Shown in pieces: positions 1-5,895 of a stretch of DNA of 19,656 nucleotides. Position 1 is the stretch's first letter. Every line of letters starts with the position of its first letter. Made by a program: the position numbers and the translations under genes. The notes under the pieces were generated by a model. That model searched no databases. It was not told where the DNA came from and was given only the letters and a program-made list of their open reading frames with translations. This DNA is from CBDULX01 sp965368175 (GTDB lineage Bacteria > Pseudomonadota > Gammaproteobacteria > SZUA-229): positions 1 to 19,656 of the forward strand of contig CBDULX010000030.1 in the NCBI GenBank assembly GCA_965368175.1, in the 5' to 3' direction.

Positions 1-3
1 GGC

Positions 4-54
4 CAGGGTCGATAAAACACTCGACCCTGTTCTGGATTGCTCCGGGCAATCCAG
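4..54. other. Two tandem perfect hairpins downstream of the tRNA
   Basis: Two inverted repeats lie side by side. One has 9-bp arms (CAGGGTCGA at 4-12, TCGACCCTG at 21-29, 8-nt loop). The other has 9-bp arms (CTGGATTGC at 32-40, GCAATCCAG at 46-54, 5-nt loop). Neither is followed by a clear T tract on either strand, so they are not obvious intrinsic terminators. They may be 3'-end processing or stabilising structures, or part of a repeat that continues outside the window. The structure is seen directly; the role is unknown. Confidence 0.4.
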
Positions 55-77
55 CCGAACCTTTCTAGCTTCTCAGA

Positions 78-145
78 CTAGTTCCCCAGCCAAACACAAA
101 GGGCCCGCCGGTTGGCGAGCCCTTTGTATTTGGCTGGGGAACTAG
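78..145. repeat. 27-bp-arm palindrome that includes the 3' end of tRNA-Gln
   Basis: Arms 78-104 and 119-145 are inverted copies with one mismatch (95 against 128, a G-U pair in minus-strand RNA). They are separated by a 14-nt loop that can itself pair partly. The right arm contains the last 15 bases of the tRNA gene including the encoded CCA. The left arm is an extra copy of those bases beyond the terminator. The structure is larger than a terminator needs. Confidence 0.85.
91..127 (-). terminator. Intrinsic terminator after tRNA-Gln
   Basis: In minus-strand RNA a stem ACAAAGGGC/GCCCUUUGU (119-127 and 96-104) closes a GC-rich loop that extends the stem with CGCC/GGCG. It is followed by a short U-rich run (GUUU, 95-92). 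It begins a few bases after the tRNA CCA end, so it should end the rplM-rpsI-tRNA transcript. Confidence 0.7.
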
Positions 146-204
146 GATTCGAACCTAGATTGACGGAGTCAGAGTCCGTAGTCCTGCCGTTAGACGATTC
201 CCCA
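131..204 (-). tRNA. tRNA-Gln, anticodon CTG
   Basis: Read on the minus strand, the gene folds as a tRNA. The acceptor stem is TGGGGAA (204-198) with TTCCCCA, and the T loop is GGTTCGAATCC. The anticodon loop is CTCTGAC, giving anticodon CTG for codon CAG. The 3' GCCA, including CCA, is encoded. The U1-A72 pair and the anticodon match the bacterial glutamine tRNA. It lies 24 nt after rpsI on the same strand and is probably processed from, or transcribed with, the ribosomal-protein message. Confidence 0.95.
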
Positions 205-228
205 AAACTTGCCGGGAACGTCTGTATA

Positions 229-621
229 TTAACGTTTCGAGAACTGTGTAGCGCGACGTGCTTTGCGCAGACCGACTTTCTTGCGTTCTACTTCACGTGC
301 ATCACGAGTTACAAAACCGGCTTTACGCAGTGAACTGCGGAAACTTTCATCATAAGCTATCAGCGCACGGGTGATACCATGACGGATCGCACCAGACTGA
401 CCTGTACCACCGCCGCCTTTTACTGTGATATGAAAATCGAATTTATCTTTCATATCAACAACATCCAGAGGCTGACGTATTACCATACGTGCAGTATCAC
501 GAGCAAAATACTGATCGATTGGACGACCATTAACTTTAATTTCACCGCTACCTGAGCGCATAAATACGCGAGCACTTGAAGATTTGCGACGACCGGTTGC
601 GTAATATTGGGTATCTGCCAT
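229..621 (-). CDS. rpsI: 30S ribosomal protein S9
   Basis: This is a 130-residue small-subunit protein of the 30S head whose C-terminal tail reaches the P-site tRNA. The N-terminal YYATGRRKSSSARV, the glycine-rich KGGGGTGQSGA near residue 70 and the basic tail KARRATQFSKR are the family hallmarks. Length equals the usual gammaproteobacterial S9. It follows rplM by 15 nt in the standard rplM-rpsI operon and should be co-transcribed with it. The minus-strand gene ends 24 nt before tRNA-Gln. Identification is secure; the ATG start matches the family N terminus. Confidence 0.98.
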   Translation of the reverse strand: MADTQYYATGRRKSSSARVFMRSGSGEIKVNGRPIDQYFARDTARMVIRQPLDVVDMKDKFDFHITVKGGGGTGQSGAIRHGITRALIAYDESFRSSLRKAGFVTRDAREVERKKVGLRKARRATQFSKR

Positions 622-636
622 GGTTATTCCTAAAAA

Positions 637-1065
637 TTAGATTTCCAGAGGTTTTGGCTGTTGCGCAGTATGTTTGTGTTCTGTACCAACATACACTTTC
701 AGCTTGCGGAACATAGCGCGACCGAGTGGGTTCTTAGGCAGCATACCTTTTACCGCGCGCTCGATAACCAGCTCTGGTTTTTTGATGATCAGTTTTTCGA
801 AACTGATCGATTTCAAACCACCGATATAACCCGAGTGGCTGTAATACATTTTGTCTTTAGCCTTGTTGCCAGTCACCTGAATTTTTTCAGCGTTCACAAC
901 AACAATGTAGTCACCGGTATCAACATGCGGTGTATATTCTGCTTTATGCTTACCACGAAGACGACGGGCAATTTCAGTTGCCAGACGACCTAATGTTTTG
1001 CCTTCTGCATTGACAATATACCAGTCACGTTTCACGGTCTCTGGCTTGGCACTGAATGTTTTCAT
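637..1065 (-). CDS. rplM: 50S ribosomal protein L13
   Basis: This is the 142-residue large-subunit protein L13, an early-assembly 23S rRNA binder. The sequence carries the family blocks MKTFSAKPETVKRDWY at the start, GKTLGRLA near 22, and MLPKNPLGR near 110, and has exactly the E. coli-type length. An AGGA ribosome-binding site lies about 8 nt before the ATG. It is first in the rplM-rpsI operon; a sigma70-like promoter sits about 45 bases upstream. In E. coli L13 represses its own message through the leader; no leader structure was checked here. Confidence 0.98.
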   Translation of the reverse strand: MKTFSAKPETVKRDWYIVNAEGKTLGRLATEIARRLRGKHKAEYTPHVDTGDYIVVVNAEKIQVTGNKAKDKMYYSHSGYIGGLKSISFEKLIIKKPELVIERAVKGMLPKNPLGRAMFRKLKVYVGTEHKHTAQQPKPLEI

Positions 1066-1108
1066 GATCTGATCCTAATGGAAACACACTTTGAAATTAA
1101 GGCCGGGT

Positions 1109-1137
1109 ATTCTAAAGAATTCGACATAGCAACACAA
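1109..1137 (-). promoter_or_regulatory. Probable sigma70 promoter of rplM-rpsI
   Basis: On the minus strand TTGTGT (1137-1132) and TAGAAT (1114-1109) are separated by 17 bp. The predicted start near 1102 gives a leader of about 37 nt before rplM. The -10 matches 5 of 6 consensus bases, the -35 only the TTG core. The -10 lies within a small dyad, ATTCTaaAGAAT. Confidence 0.5.
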
Positions 1138-1188
1138 GCACAATCCATGCTTATTTAGCGCATTAGCTGAAATCTCTGGAATTCAGAC

Positions 1189-1219
1189 AAAAAAAAGCAC
1201 GGTAGGGGATACCGTGCTT
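1189..1219 (-). terminator. Intrinsic terminator of the small-RNA candidate
   Basis: In minus-strand RNA a perfect 10-bp stem, AAGCACGGTA at 1195-1204 paired with TACCGTGCTT at 1210-1219, closes a 5-nt loop and runs into eight T residues (1196-1189). This is the clearest rho-independent terminator in the window. It faces away from the ferredoxin gene and lies before the rplM promoter, so it could also stop read-through into rplM. Confidence 0.85.
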
Positions 1220-1289
1220 AAAAATACCACCAAAGGAGTATGGAGGAGTCACTTCAGAACCCAGACAATCTAGTCAGGATTAAGAATAT
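1189..1289 (-). ncRNA. Candidate small RNA with anti-Shine-Dalgarno motif
   Basis: No long reading frame explains 1066-1461, yet the minus strand has a full transcription unit: promoter at 1324-1296, predicted start near 1289, and a strong terminator ending near 1189. The predicted RNA is about 101 nt. Its middle holds the single-stranded pyrimidine run CUCCUCC (1248-1242), complementary to GGAGG-type ribosome-binding sites. A second ACUCC is in a small hairpin with GGUGGUAU, and a U-rich stretch precedes the terminator stem. This is the layout of a trans-acting, Hfq-type riboregulator. I do not recognise the family; it could be a known RNA I cannot place. Expression is inferred, not shown. 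Confidence 0.55.
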
Positions 1290-1295
1290 AATTAA

Positions 1296-1324
1296 ATTCT
1301 AATAGAATGATTTAATTATGGCAA
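1296..1324 (-). promoter_or_regulatory. Sigma70 promoter of the small-RNA candidate
   Basis: Minus strand: TTGCCA (1324-1319), 17-bp spacer, TAGAAT (1301-1296). Each hexamer matches consensus at 5 of 6 positions and the spacing is ideal. The spacer and flanks are AT-rich. No start codon with a ribosome-binding site follows, only the terminator about 75 bp on, so it is best read as a promoter for a noncoding transcript. Confidence 0.65.
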
Positions 1325-1461
1325 CCCTTTTTTTAAAATTATCTGAAATTTATGTGCTGACAGCAGCCAAAAAAGCCATTATCTTATAAGCTACTGTTTT
1401 TTAATCAAAAATTATACCGGGAACGATCACCTGAGTAATCATAGCACCGACCTGCTCAGGC

Positions 1462-1773
1462 TTATTTAATCATCAGGCGCTTTACCAGACGACCATTTAG
1501 CAGGTGTTCCTGGATAATTTCTTCAATATCCTGTTCATCCACATAGGTGTACCAGATGTCTTCCGGATAAACCACCATTACCGGACCTTCATCGCAGCGG
1601 TCCAGACAGCCTGCTGTATTGATGCGGATCTGACCCTCGCCGGACAACCCCAGCTCCTTAATTCTGGCTTTGGCATAGGCCCGAAGCTTGCTGGCCCCGG
1701 CATTTTCACAGCACATCTGTTTATCTGGGCGCTGATTGGTACAAAAAAATACGTGATATTTGTAAAAGGACAT
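1462..1773 (-). CDS. Thioredoxin-like [2Fe-2S] ferredoxin
   Basis: This is a 103-residue soluble protein of the (2Fe-2S) ferredoxin family with a thioredoxin fold, related to the NuoE cluster domain. Candidate ligands are Cys11 (FFCTNQR), Cys21 or Cys22 (MCCENAG), Cys56 and Cys60 (GCLDRCDEGP); spacing and order match the family. The C terminus has an acidic helix (DEQDIEEIIQEHL). The start has a GGAACAGGT ribosome-binding region. It is divergent from the glcF-like gene with an 82-nt gap, so both may share control; a functional electron-transfer link is inference. Its partner redox enzyme cannot be read from the sequence. No clear terminator follows. Confidence 0.85.
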   Translation of the reverse strand: MSFYKYHVFFCTNQRPDKQMCCENAGASKLRAYAKARIKELGLSGEGQIRINTAGCLDRCDEGPVMVVYPEDIWYTYVDEQDIEEIIQEHLLNGRLVKRLMIK

Positions 1774-1855
1774 TACCTGTTCCTTATTTTTCTTTATGAT
1801 GCAGCCTCTAAGCAGGCATATAGATCATTCATTTTAACCCGAGGCTGATATTCTG

Positions 1856-3097
1856 TTGAATAAAAAGTATCCCCCGGAAACCTGGCAGCAAGCAATTCTT
1901 GAAGATAGCGACCTGTGTGTACTCTGTGGCATGTGCGTGCCCCAGTGTCCCACTTACAAAATCTATCAACAGGAAAGTGAATCACCACGTGGCCGAATTT
2001 CATTAATCCAGGCCTATGCCAGAGGCGAGCTGAGTACCAGCCAGAAGTTGCTCGAACACCTTGATCACTGCCTCGGCTGCATGGCCTGTCAGGCTATATG
2101 CCCGTCCAAAGTACCCTATGCTCGACTCATTGATCAGGCAAAACAACAATTATATATTGAAACACCCCCGCCTGGCAGAATCCGTAACTTACTGAAAAAC
2201 ACCCTGAAAGCATCAGGGCTGAGCCACTATCAGGCCCTGTTTACCGGTTATAAAAAATCCGGACTGGCCTGGATGGTAAATAAAACCTCAGCCTGGCTAC
2301 CCGACAGCACCCGATCGGCACTGGAACTTGCCCAGCAGGTTCAAGCCGGTCACCTGGCTCCCTTTTACCCCAGCGAGATAACCGCCAAAGCTCAGCTTGG
2401 CCTGTTTACAGGCTGTATGGGAAATATTTTCGATATACAGACCCTGACCAGTAGCATTCGATTGTTGAACCACTTTGGTTACGATGTGCATGTGCCTGAA
2501 CAGCAATACTGCTGTGGCGCGCTGCATCAGCACAATGGCCAGATGGAACAGGCTCAATTACTGGCCCGGAACAATGACGAACTGTTTTCCAGGCTCAATA
2601 TCGAAGCCCTGATCTACAGCTCCAATGGCTGCGGCAGTCAGCTTCAACAGCAGCTGCAAGAGATCCAGAGCTACGACATACTGGATTTTTTAATTAAATA
2701 CAGCGATATCCAGGCCAGTGATTTCCAGCCTTTGCCAGCCAGAGTCGTTATTCATGAAAGTTGCAGCAGCCAGAATGTGCTGAAAAAAACCGGACTTGCC
2801 CAGCGACTGCTATCACTTATTCCGGAACTGGAACTCATAAGCATCCAGGATAGCTCCACTTGCTGTGGCGCTGGTGGCAGTCATCAATTGCAATTTCCTG
2901 AACTGAGCCAGCAGTTGCTGGCGCCAAAACTTGAACAATTGACCGACAAGCAGCCCGGTTACCTGGTGAGCGATAACCTGGGTTGCAGCCTGCATATACA
3001 GGCAGGACTCAAGCGCAAAGGTCTGTCGATAGAAGTATTACACCCAGTAAGCCTGCTCGCCCTCGCCCTTAAGGGCACCTCTATTAATCATAAATAA
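1856..3097 (+). CDS. glcF: Glycolate oxidase iron-sulfur subunit GlcF-like protein
   Basis: This 413-residue Fe-S oxidoreductase resembles GlcF, which passes electrons from the FAD subunits of glycolate (or related 2-hydroxyacid) oxidase. Two 4Fe-4S motifs occur near the N terminus (Cys21/24/27/31 and Cys72/75/78/82). Two cysteine-rich CCG-type domains follow (GCMGN and YCCGALH, then HESCSS and STCCGAGGS). The likely start is TTG at 1856 with GAGG 11 nt upstream; later starts would remove the first cluster. The partner subunits glcD and glcE are not in the window. The last eight codons (KGTSINHK) lie across the edge of a MITE-like element, so the native C terminus seems altered. A lactate-utilisation-type role remains possible. 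Confidence 0.85.
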   Translation: MNKKYPPETWQQAILEDSDLCVLCGMCVPQCPTYKIYQQESESPRGRISLIQAYARGELSTSQKLLEHLDHCLGCMACQAICPSKVPYARLIDQAKQQLYIETPPPGRIRNLLKNTLKASGLSHYQALFTGYKKSGLAWMVNKTSAWLPDSTRSALELAQQVQAGHLAPFYPSEITAKAQLGLFTGCMGNIFDIQTLTSSIRLLNHFGYDVHVPEQQYCCGALHQHNGQMEQAQLLARNNDELFSRLNIEALIYSSNGCGSQLQQQLQEIQSYDILDFLIKYSDIQASDFQPLPARVVIHESCSSQNVLKKTGLAQRLLSLIPELELISIQDSSTCCGAGGSHQLQFPELSQQLLAPKLEQLTDKQPGYLVSDNLGCSLHIQAGLKRKGLSIEVLHPVSLLALALKGTSINHK

Positions 3098-3378
3098 GCA
3101 TCTTGAGTTTAAAATTCGCCATATCTACGTTTCAAGCCACTACTGTGCATCCCTGCACCGTCCTTGCGGGTGGAGATGGCCCGCGAATTAATCGTCCTGA
3201 AAGGACACAAAATCAATACAGTAGTGACCCTGAGCACGCCGCTCTCGGGCGTCCGGCCCTTCGCGGCATAAGGTCATCCCTGGCCAAAATAGCCTGCTAT
3301 TACGTGCGATCTGCGCCTTGACCTGACGAATTTTAAATCTCAATCTGGCATATCCAGAATTAATAGAGGTACCCTTAA
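3069..3378. mobile_element. MITE-like element with TTAA duplication (element 1)
   Basis: Inverted ends GGGCACCTCTATTAAT (3073-3088) and its complement with one change (3359-3374) are flanked on both sides by TTAA (3069-3072, 3375-3378), as expected of a target duplication. The ends extend imperfectly inward (TTTAAAATTCG at 3108-3118 against its complement near 3328-3338). Inside are further dyads, e.g. CACTACTGT/ACAGTAGTG at 3138-3146 and 3218-3226. No transposase-sized frame is present. The ends resemble those of the 13.0-kb elements. A TTAA target would fit IS5-group-like (YTAR) mobilisation, but the parent element is unknown. Confidence 0.75.
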
Positions 3379-3388
3379 GTGATACAAT
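3360..3388 (+). promoter_or_regulatory. Possible coq7 promoter overlapping the MITE end
   Basis: TACAAT at 3383-3388 is preceded by TGA (3380-3382), giving an extended -10. TTAATA at 3360-3365, 17 bp upstream, is a 4-of-6 match to a -35 and lies inside the right inverted end of element 1. The predicted start near 3395 leaves a leader of about 21 nt before coq7. Only 37 bp separate the element from the coq7 start. Confidence 0.45.
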
Positions 3389-3415
3389 TACTGACTCAAA
3401 TATTGAGGAACTTCC

Positions 3416-4051
3416 ATGCGTCATCTCTCGCCCATTGATCAATTCATCACCCAGGCCGACCATGCCCTGAGAACAGTGCTGGGTAGACCAAGGATAACTG
3501 AACGCCCTAACCCGGCCAGTGCCAGTGAAAGCAAGCTCAGCGAGACTGAGCGCAACCGCGCTGCCGGACTCATGCGAGTAAACCATTCTGGTGAGGTCTC
3601 TGCTCAGGCGCTATATCAGGGTCAGGCTTTGACTGCGAAACTGGAAGAAGTACGTGCCAGCATGGAACGGGCAGCCATGGAGGAAAATGATCACCTGGCC
3701 TGGACCGAGCAACGACTGAATGAGCTGGGCAGCCACAAAAGCCTGCTTAATCCAGTCTGGTATGCCGGCTCTTTTGCCATTGGCGCCATAGCCGGCGCTC
3801 TGGGTGACCGCTGGAGTCTGGGTTTTGTAGCAGAAACTGAACATCAGGTAATTCGCCACCTGGATAATCACCTGGCCGAGTTACCCAAACAGGACCTTCG
3901 CAGCAGACAGATACTGGAACAGATGAAACAGGATGAAGCCCATCATGCCACGGTGGCTCTCGAAGGTGGCGGCAGCCCTCTACCAGGCCCTGTCAAAAAA
4001 CTGATGACCGCAATGTCCAAAGTGATGACGACATCGGCCTATTACATTTAA
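3416..4051 (+). CDS. coq7: Ubiquinone biosynthesis 5-hydroxylase (Coq7 family, di-iron)
   Basis: This 211-residue 2-polyprenyl-3-methyl-6-methoxy-1,4-benzoquinone monooxygenase performs the last hydroxylation of ubiquinone synthesis (the job UbiF does in E. coli). The di-iron ligands are all in place: Glu60 (VNHSGEVSA), Glu90 and His93 (EENDH), Glu142 (TEHQ), Glu174 and His177 (DEAHH). A hydrophobic segment around 117-130 (GSFAIGAIAGALG) fits peripheral membrane attachment. GAGGAA lies 5 nt before the ATG. The upstream spacer has been largely replaced by element 1, so its expression may depend on a promoter at the element edge. Confidence 0.96.
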   Translation: MRHLSPIDQFITQADHALRTVLGRPRITERPNPASASESKLSETERNRAAGLMRVNHSGEVSAQALYQGQALTAKLEEVRASMERAAMEENDHLAWTEQRLNELGSHKSLLNPVWYAGSFAIGAIAGALGDRWSLGFVAETEHQVIRHLDNHLAELPKQDLRSRQILEQMKQDEAHHATVALEGGGSPLPGPVKKLMTAMSKVMTTSAYYI

Positions 4052-4118
4052 AAAACCTAATAAGCCTGAGCAAACCCCAGGGCGTAAACTTAATCCGTAA
4101 ACGTTCTGCACCCTGGAG

Positions 4119-4147
4119 CCCCAATACCTGAAGTTTGGGGATTCTTT
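4119..4147 (+). terminator. Weak candidate terminator after coq7
   Basis: CCCCAA (4119-4124) pairs with TTGGGG (4135-4140), followed by ATTCTTT. A further 6-bp dyad CCAGGG/CCCTGG (4077-4082, 4111-4116) lies just upstream. The stem is short and the T run interrupted. The rest of the spacer up to 4254 shows no gene, only a small dyad CCTGT/ACAGG near 4170-4190. Confidence 0.3.
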
Positions 4148-4254
4148 ATACAAAAGAAGACCTGTTCTTAAAAGACAGGATATCAGGATGAAACCAGTTC
4201 AAACTATCTGTTTGACGTCATTTCTGCCGGCTTGTGGCGGGAATATGTGACTTT

Positions 4255-4764
4255 TTAGATTGCCTGTGCAATAGATGATCGAGCAGACTTACTCGCCACG
4301 GAATCACTTGATGCGACTTCAGCCAGAACCCGGCAAATTTTACTCAATAGCAGATCCTTACTGACCGGCTTGGATAAATAGTCCTTAGCTCCCAGCTTCA
4401 AACCCCAGGCCTTATCCGATTCCTGATCCGAACCGCTGATTATAATAATAGGAATATGCCGGGTTTCTGCCAGTCGTGTTAGATAACGGGTGGCCTGAAA
4501 ACCATTGATTTCTGGCATCACTATATCCATTAAAATCAGATCTGGCAGCTTGTGACGAGCCATCAGGATTCCCTGTTTTCCATTCTCTGCAATCAGTGTA
4601 AGCACACCAACGGACTTGAGCATACGCTCAATAGCATAAAGCTGAGTGCGCGAGTCATCAACCACCAGAATCTGTAAACCTTCTAGTCGGGAGTAATCGG
4701 TGATATGGGGTTGACCTGTTTCTTCCTGACGATTAAACAAGCGCTGAAACATGGAGTTTTTCAT
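4255..4764 (-). CDS. CheY-like response regulator (PilG/PilH-type)
   Basis: This 169-residue single receiver domain has an N-terminal extension of about 30 residues and a short serine-rich tail. The active site is complete: acidic pair Asp36-Asp37 (LVVDDSRT), phospho-acceptor Asp80 (LILMDIVMP), Ser110 at the switch position (IIISGSD) and Lys132 (LSKPVS). There is no DNA-binding or enzymatic output domain. The closest general resemblance is to the stand-alone receivers of twitching-motility chemosensory systems (PilG/PilH), but no pil or che gene is nearby. It lies 74 nt after the paralogue pair on the same strand and may share their transcript. The input kinase is unknown. Confidence 0.85.
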   Translation of the reverse strand: MKNSMFQRLFNRQEETGQPHITDYSRLEGLQILVVDDSRTQLYAIERMLKSVGVLTLIAENGKQGILMARHKLPDLILMDIVMPEINGFQATRYLTRLAETRHIPIIIISGSDQESDKAWGLKLGAKDYLSKPVSKDLLLSKICRVLAEVASSDSVASKSARSSIAQAI

Positions 4765-4838
4765 GGCTAAACCGGTTTATCATATAAATTATAAATATGA
4801 TTCTAACACGCGAATTTTGTGTGCCGAGCTAAAGAAAT

Positions 4839-5228
4839 TTATTTGGTCGGAAACTTGATGGTGATCACAGGCTGGTTATGCCTGTCTTTATGCGCTACCA
4901 GATGGAGATTAACCGGCTCAGGCTGACGTCGCCCGGTATCCTTGTTAGGGACCCGATACACTCTAAAGTTGTATTCCAGATCCTCAAATCTTCCATGCAA
5001 TGCACTCGCTGCCATAAATAATACATGCCTTAATCGCTGCAAAACAGCCAGTTCATCAAAGCTTTTTCCCTTGCTGGAAGCCAGGTTCACACAGTCTTCC
5101 CATACCGTAGAATCCATATACACTGGACGTCGAAAATTGAATAAGCGGGCAGTACTGGTAACATCTCTCAGCTCGGGATTTCGATCCAGCTCAAATTGTT
5201 TAGTATCATCCGGGTATATCATTGACAT
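4839..5228 (-). CDS. DUF6573-like small protein, copy B
   Basis: This protein of about 129 residues has unknown function. It aligns along most of its length with the gene immediately upstream; shared blocks are DV(T/S)STARLFNF, a W(E/Q)DCV motif, the long DELAVLQRLRHVLFMA run, SALHGR, and the C-terminal QPVITIK. From memory the pattern DVT..AR..F..PV....VW.DCV, LYMA, YRV, PVITI resembles DUF6573 proteins of plasmids and integrative elements. No signal peptide or membrane span is present. The ATG at 5228 lies one base after the TAA of copy A, implying translational coupling; an in-frame TTG at 5240 is less likely. Tandem duplication is clear; function is not inferred. Confidence 0.75.
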   Translation of the reverse strand: MSMIYPDDTKQFELDRNPELRDVTSTARLFNFRRPVYMDSTVWEDCVNLASSKGKSFDELAVLQRLRHVLFMAASALHGRFEDLEYNFRVYRVPNKDTGRRQPEPVNLHLVAHKDRHNQPVITIKFPTK

Positions 5229-5229
5229 T

Positions 5230-5601
5230 TTATTCTTCAATTAATTTTATGGTTATCACAGGTTGGTCGTAGTTATTATTATGTGCCACCAGTTTCAAAG
5301 TTGCAGGCTCTGGATGCCTTACTCCATCAACATTGGATACACGATGAATTCTAAATTCACATTCCACATTCCTGACACGACCGTGCAAAGCGCTGGATGC
5401 CATAAACAGCACATGGCGTAAACGCTGCAGGACCGCTAGCTCATCAGCGGCTCGTCCTTTTTGATCCTTCAGGGCAACACAGTCTTGCCATACCATATCC
5501 GACATAAACACAGGGCGATTGAAATTGAATAAACGAGCGGTACTCGATACATCACGCAATGATAAATTATTGGCTAACTGGCTATTACTAATGGACTGCA
5601 T
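5230..5601 (-). CDS. DUF6573-like small protein, copy A
   Basis: This is the upstream paralogue of the pair, about 123 residues from the ATG at 5601 (TTG at 5616 is an alternative; both copies have AATAAAATG at this point). It shares with copy B the central LAVLQRLRHVLFMA block and the C-terminal VAHnnnnnQPVITIK segment, with more divergence at the N terminus and between residues 70 and 95. It is predicted to be cytoplasmic with mixed alpha/beta structure and has no catalytic signature I recognise. A 280-nt AT-rich spacer separates it from the ATPase gene upstream and holds a candidate promoter and dyad. Its relation to mobile-element proteins rests on recalled motif similarity only. Confidence 0.75.
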   Translation of the reverse strand: MQSISNSQLANNLSLRDVSSTARLFNFNRPVFMSDMVWQDCVALKDQKGRAADELAVLQRLRHVLFMASSALHGRVRNVECEFRIHRVSNVDGVRHPEPATLKLVAHNNNYDQPVITIKLIEE

Positions 5602-5802
5602 TTTATTAACCGTCAATTATTCGTGTAAACAAAGTTTAATGGCAAGCCAGACCGCAGGGTGTTAATCCGTTCACAAATTAATTGATTTCCATATCAGACA
5701 CAGGCAGATAGCAGGTTTTTTATAGATTTTCGGCAATTTCCGCTGAAATCCTTAACAGCCTCCCTACAAGCCTGTAGACATGTAATGACTGGCTTTGAAT
5801 GA

Positions 5803-5833
5803 TTTATAGCCGTTAGTACCAATATTGATCAAT
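5803..5833 (-). promoter_or_regulatory. Candidate promoter with overlapping dyad before the paralogue pair
   Basis: On the minus strand TTGATC (5832-5827) and TATAAA (5808-5803) are 18 bp apart. The -35 falls inside a perfect 10-bp palindrome, ATTGATCAAT (5824-5833), which could be an operator. The rest of the 5617-5895 spacer is AT-rich and shows no gene or terminator. Confidence 0.4.
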
Positions 5834-5895
5834 GGTAATTTTTCCTAATTAATTAAAGAATAGCCAAAAATTGCTGTTTTTATACAAGATCAGGA

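Noticed and set aside
112..333. Plus-strand frame across the tRNA and end of rpsI
   Set aside because: It is antisense to tRNA-Gln and rpsI; the tRNA and ribosomal protein explain the sequence.
1240..1302. 20-codon plus-strand peptide after AAAGGAG
   Set aside because: The ATG is one base from the putative ribosome-binding site, and the AGGAG/GGAGG runs are better explained as the complement of the small-RNA CUCC motifs.
3103..3586. Frames on both strands in the glcF-coq7 spacer
   Set aside because: They lie within the MITE-like element or antisense to coq7, lack ribosome-binding sites and resemble no protein.
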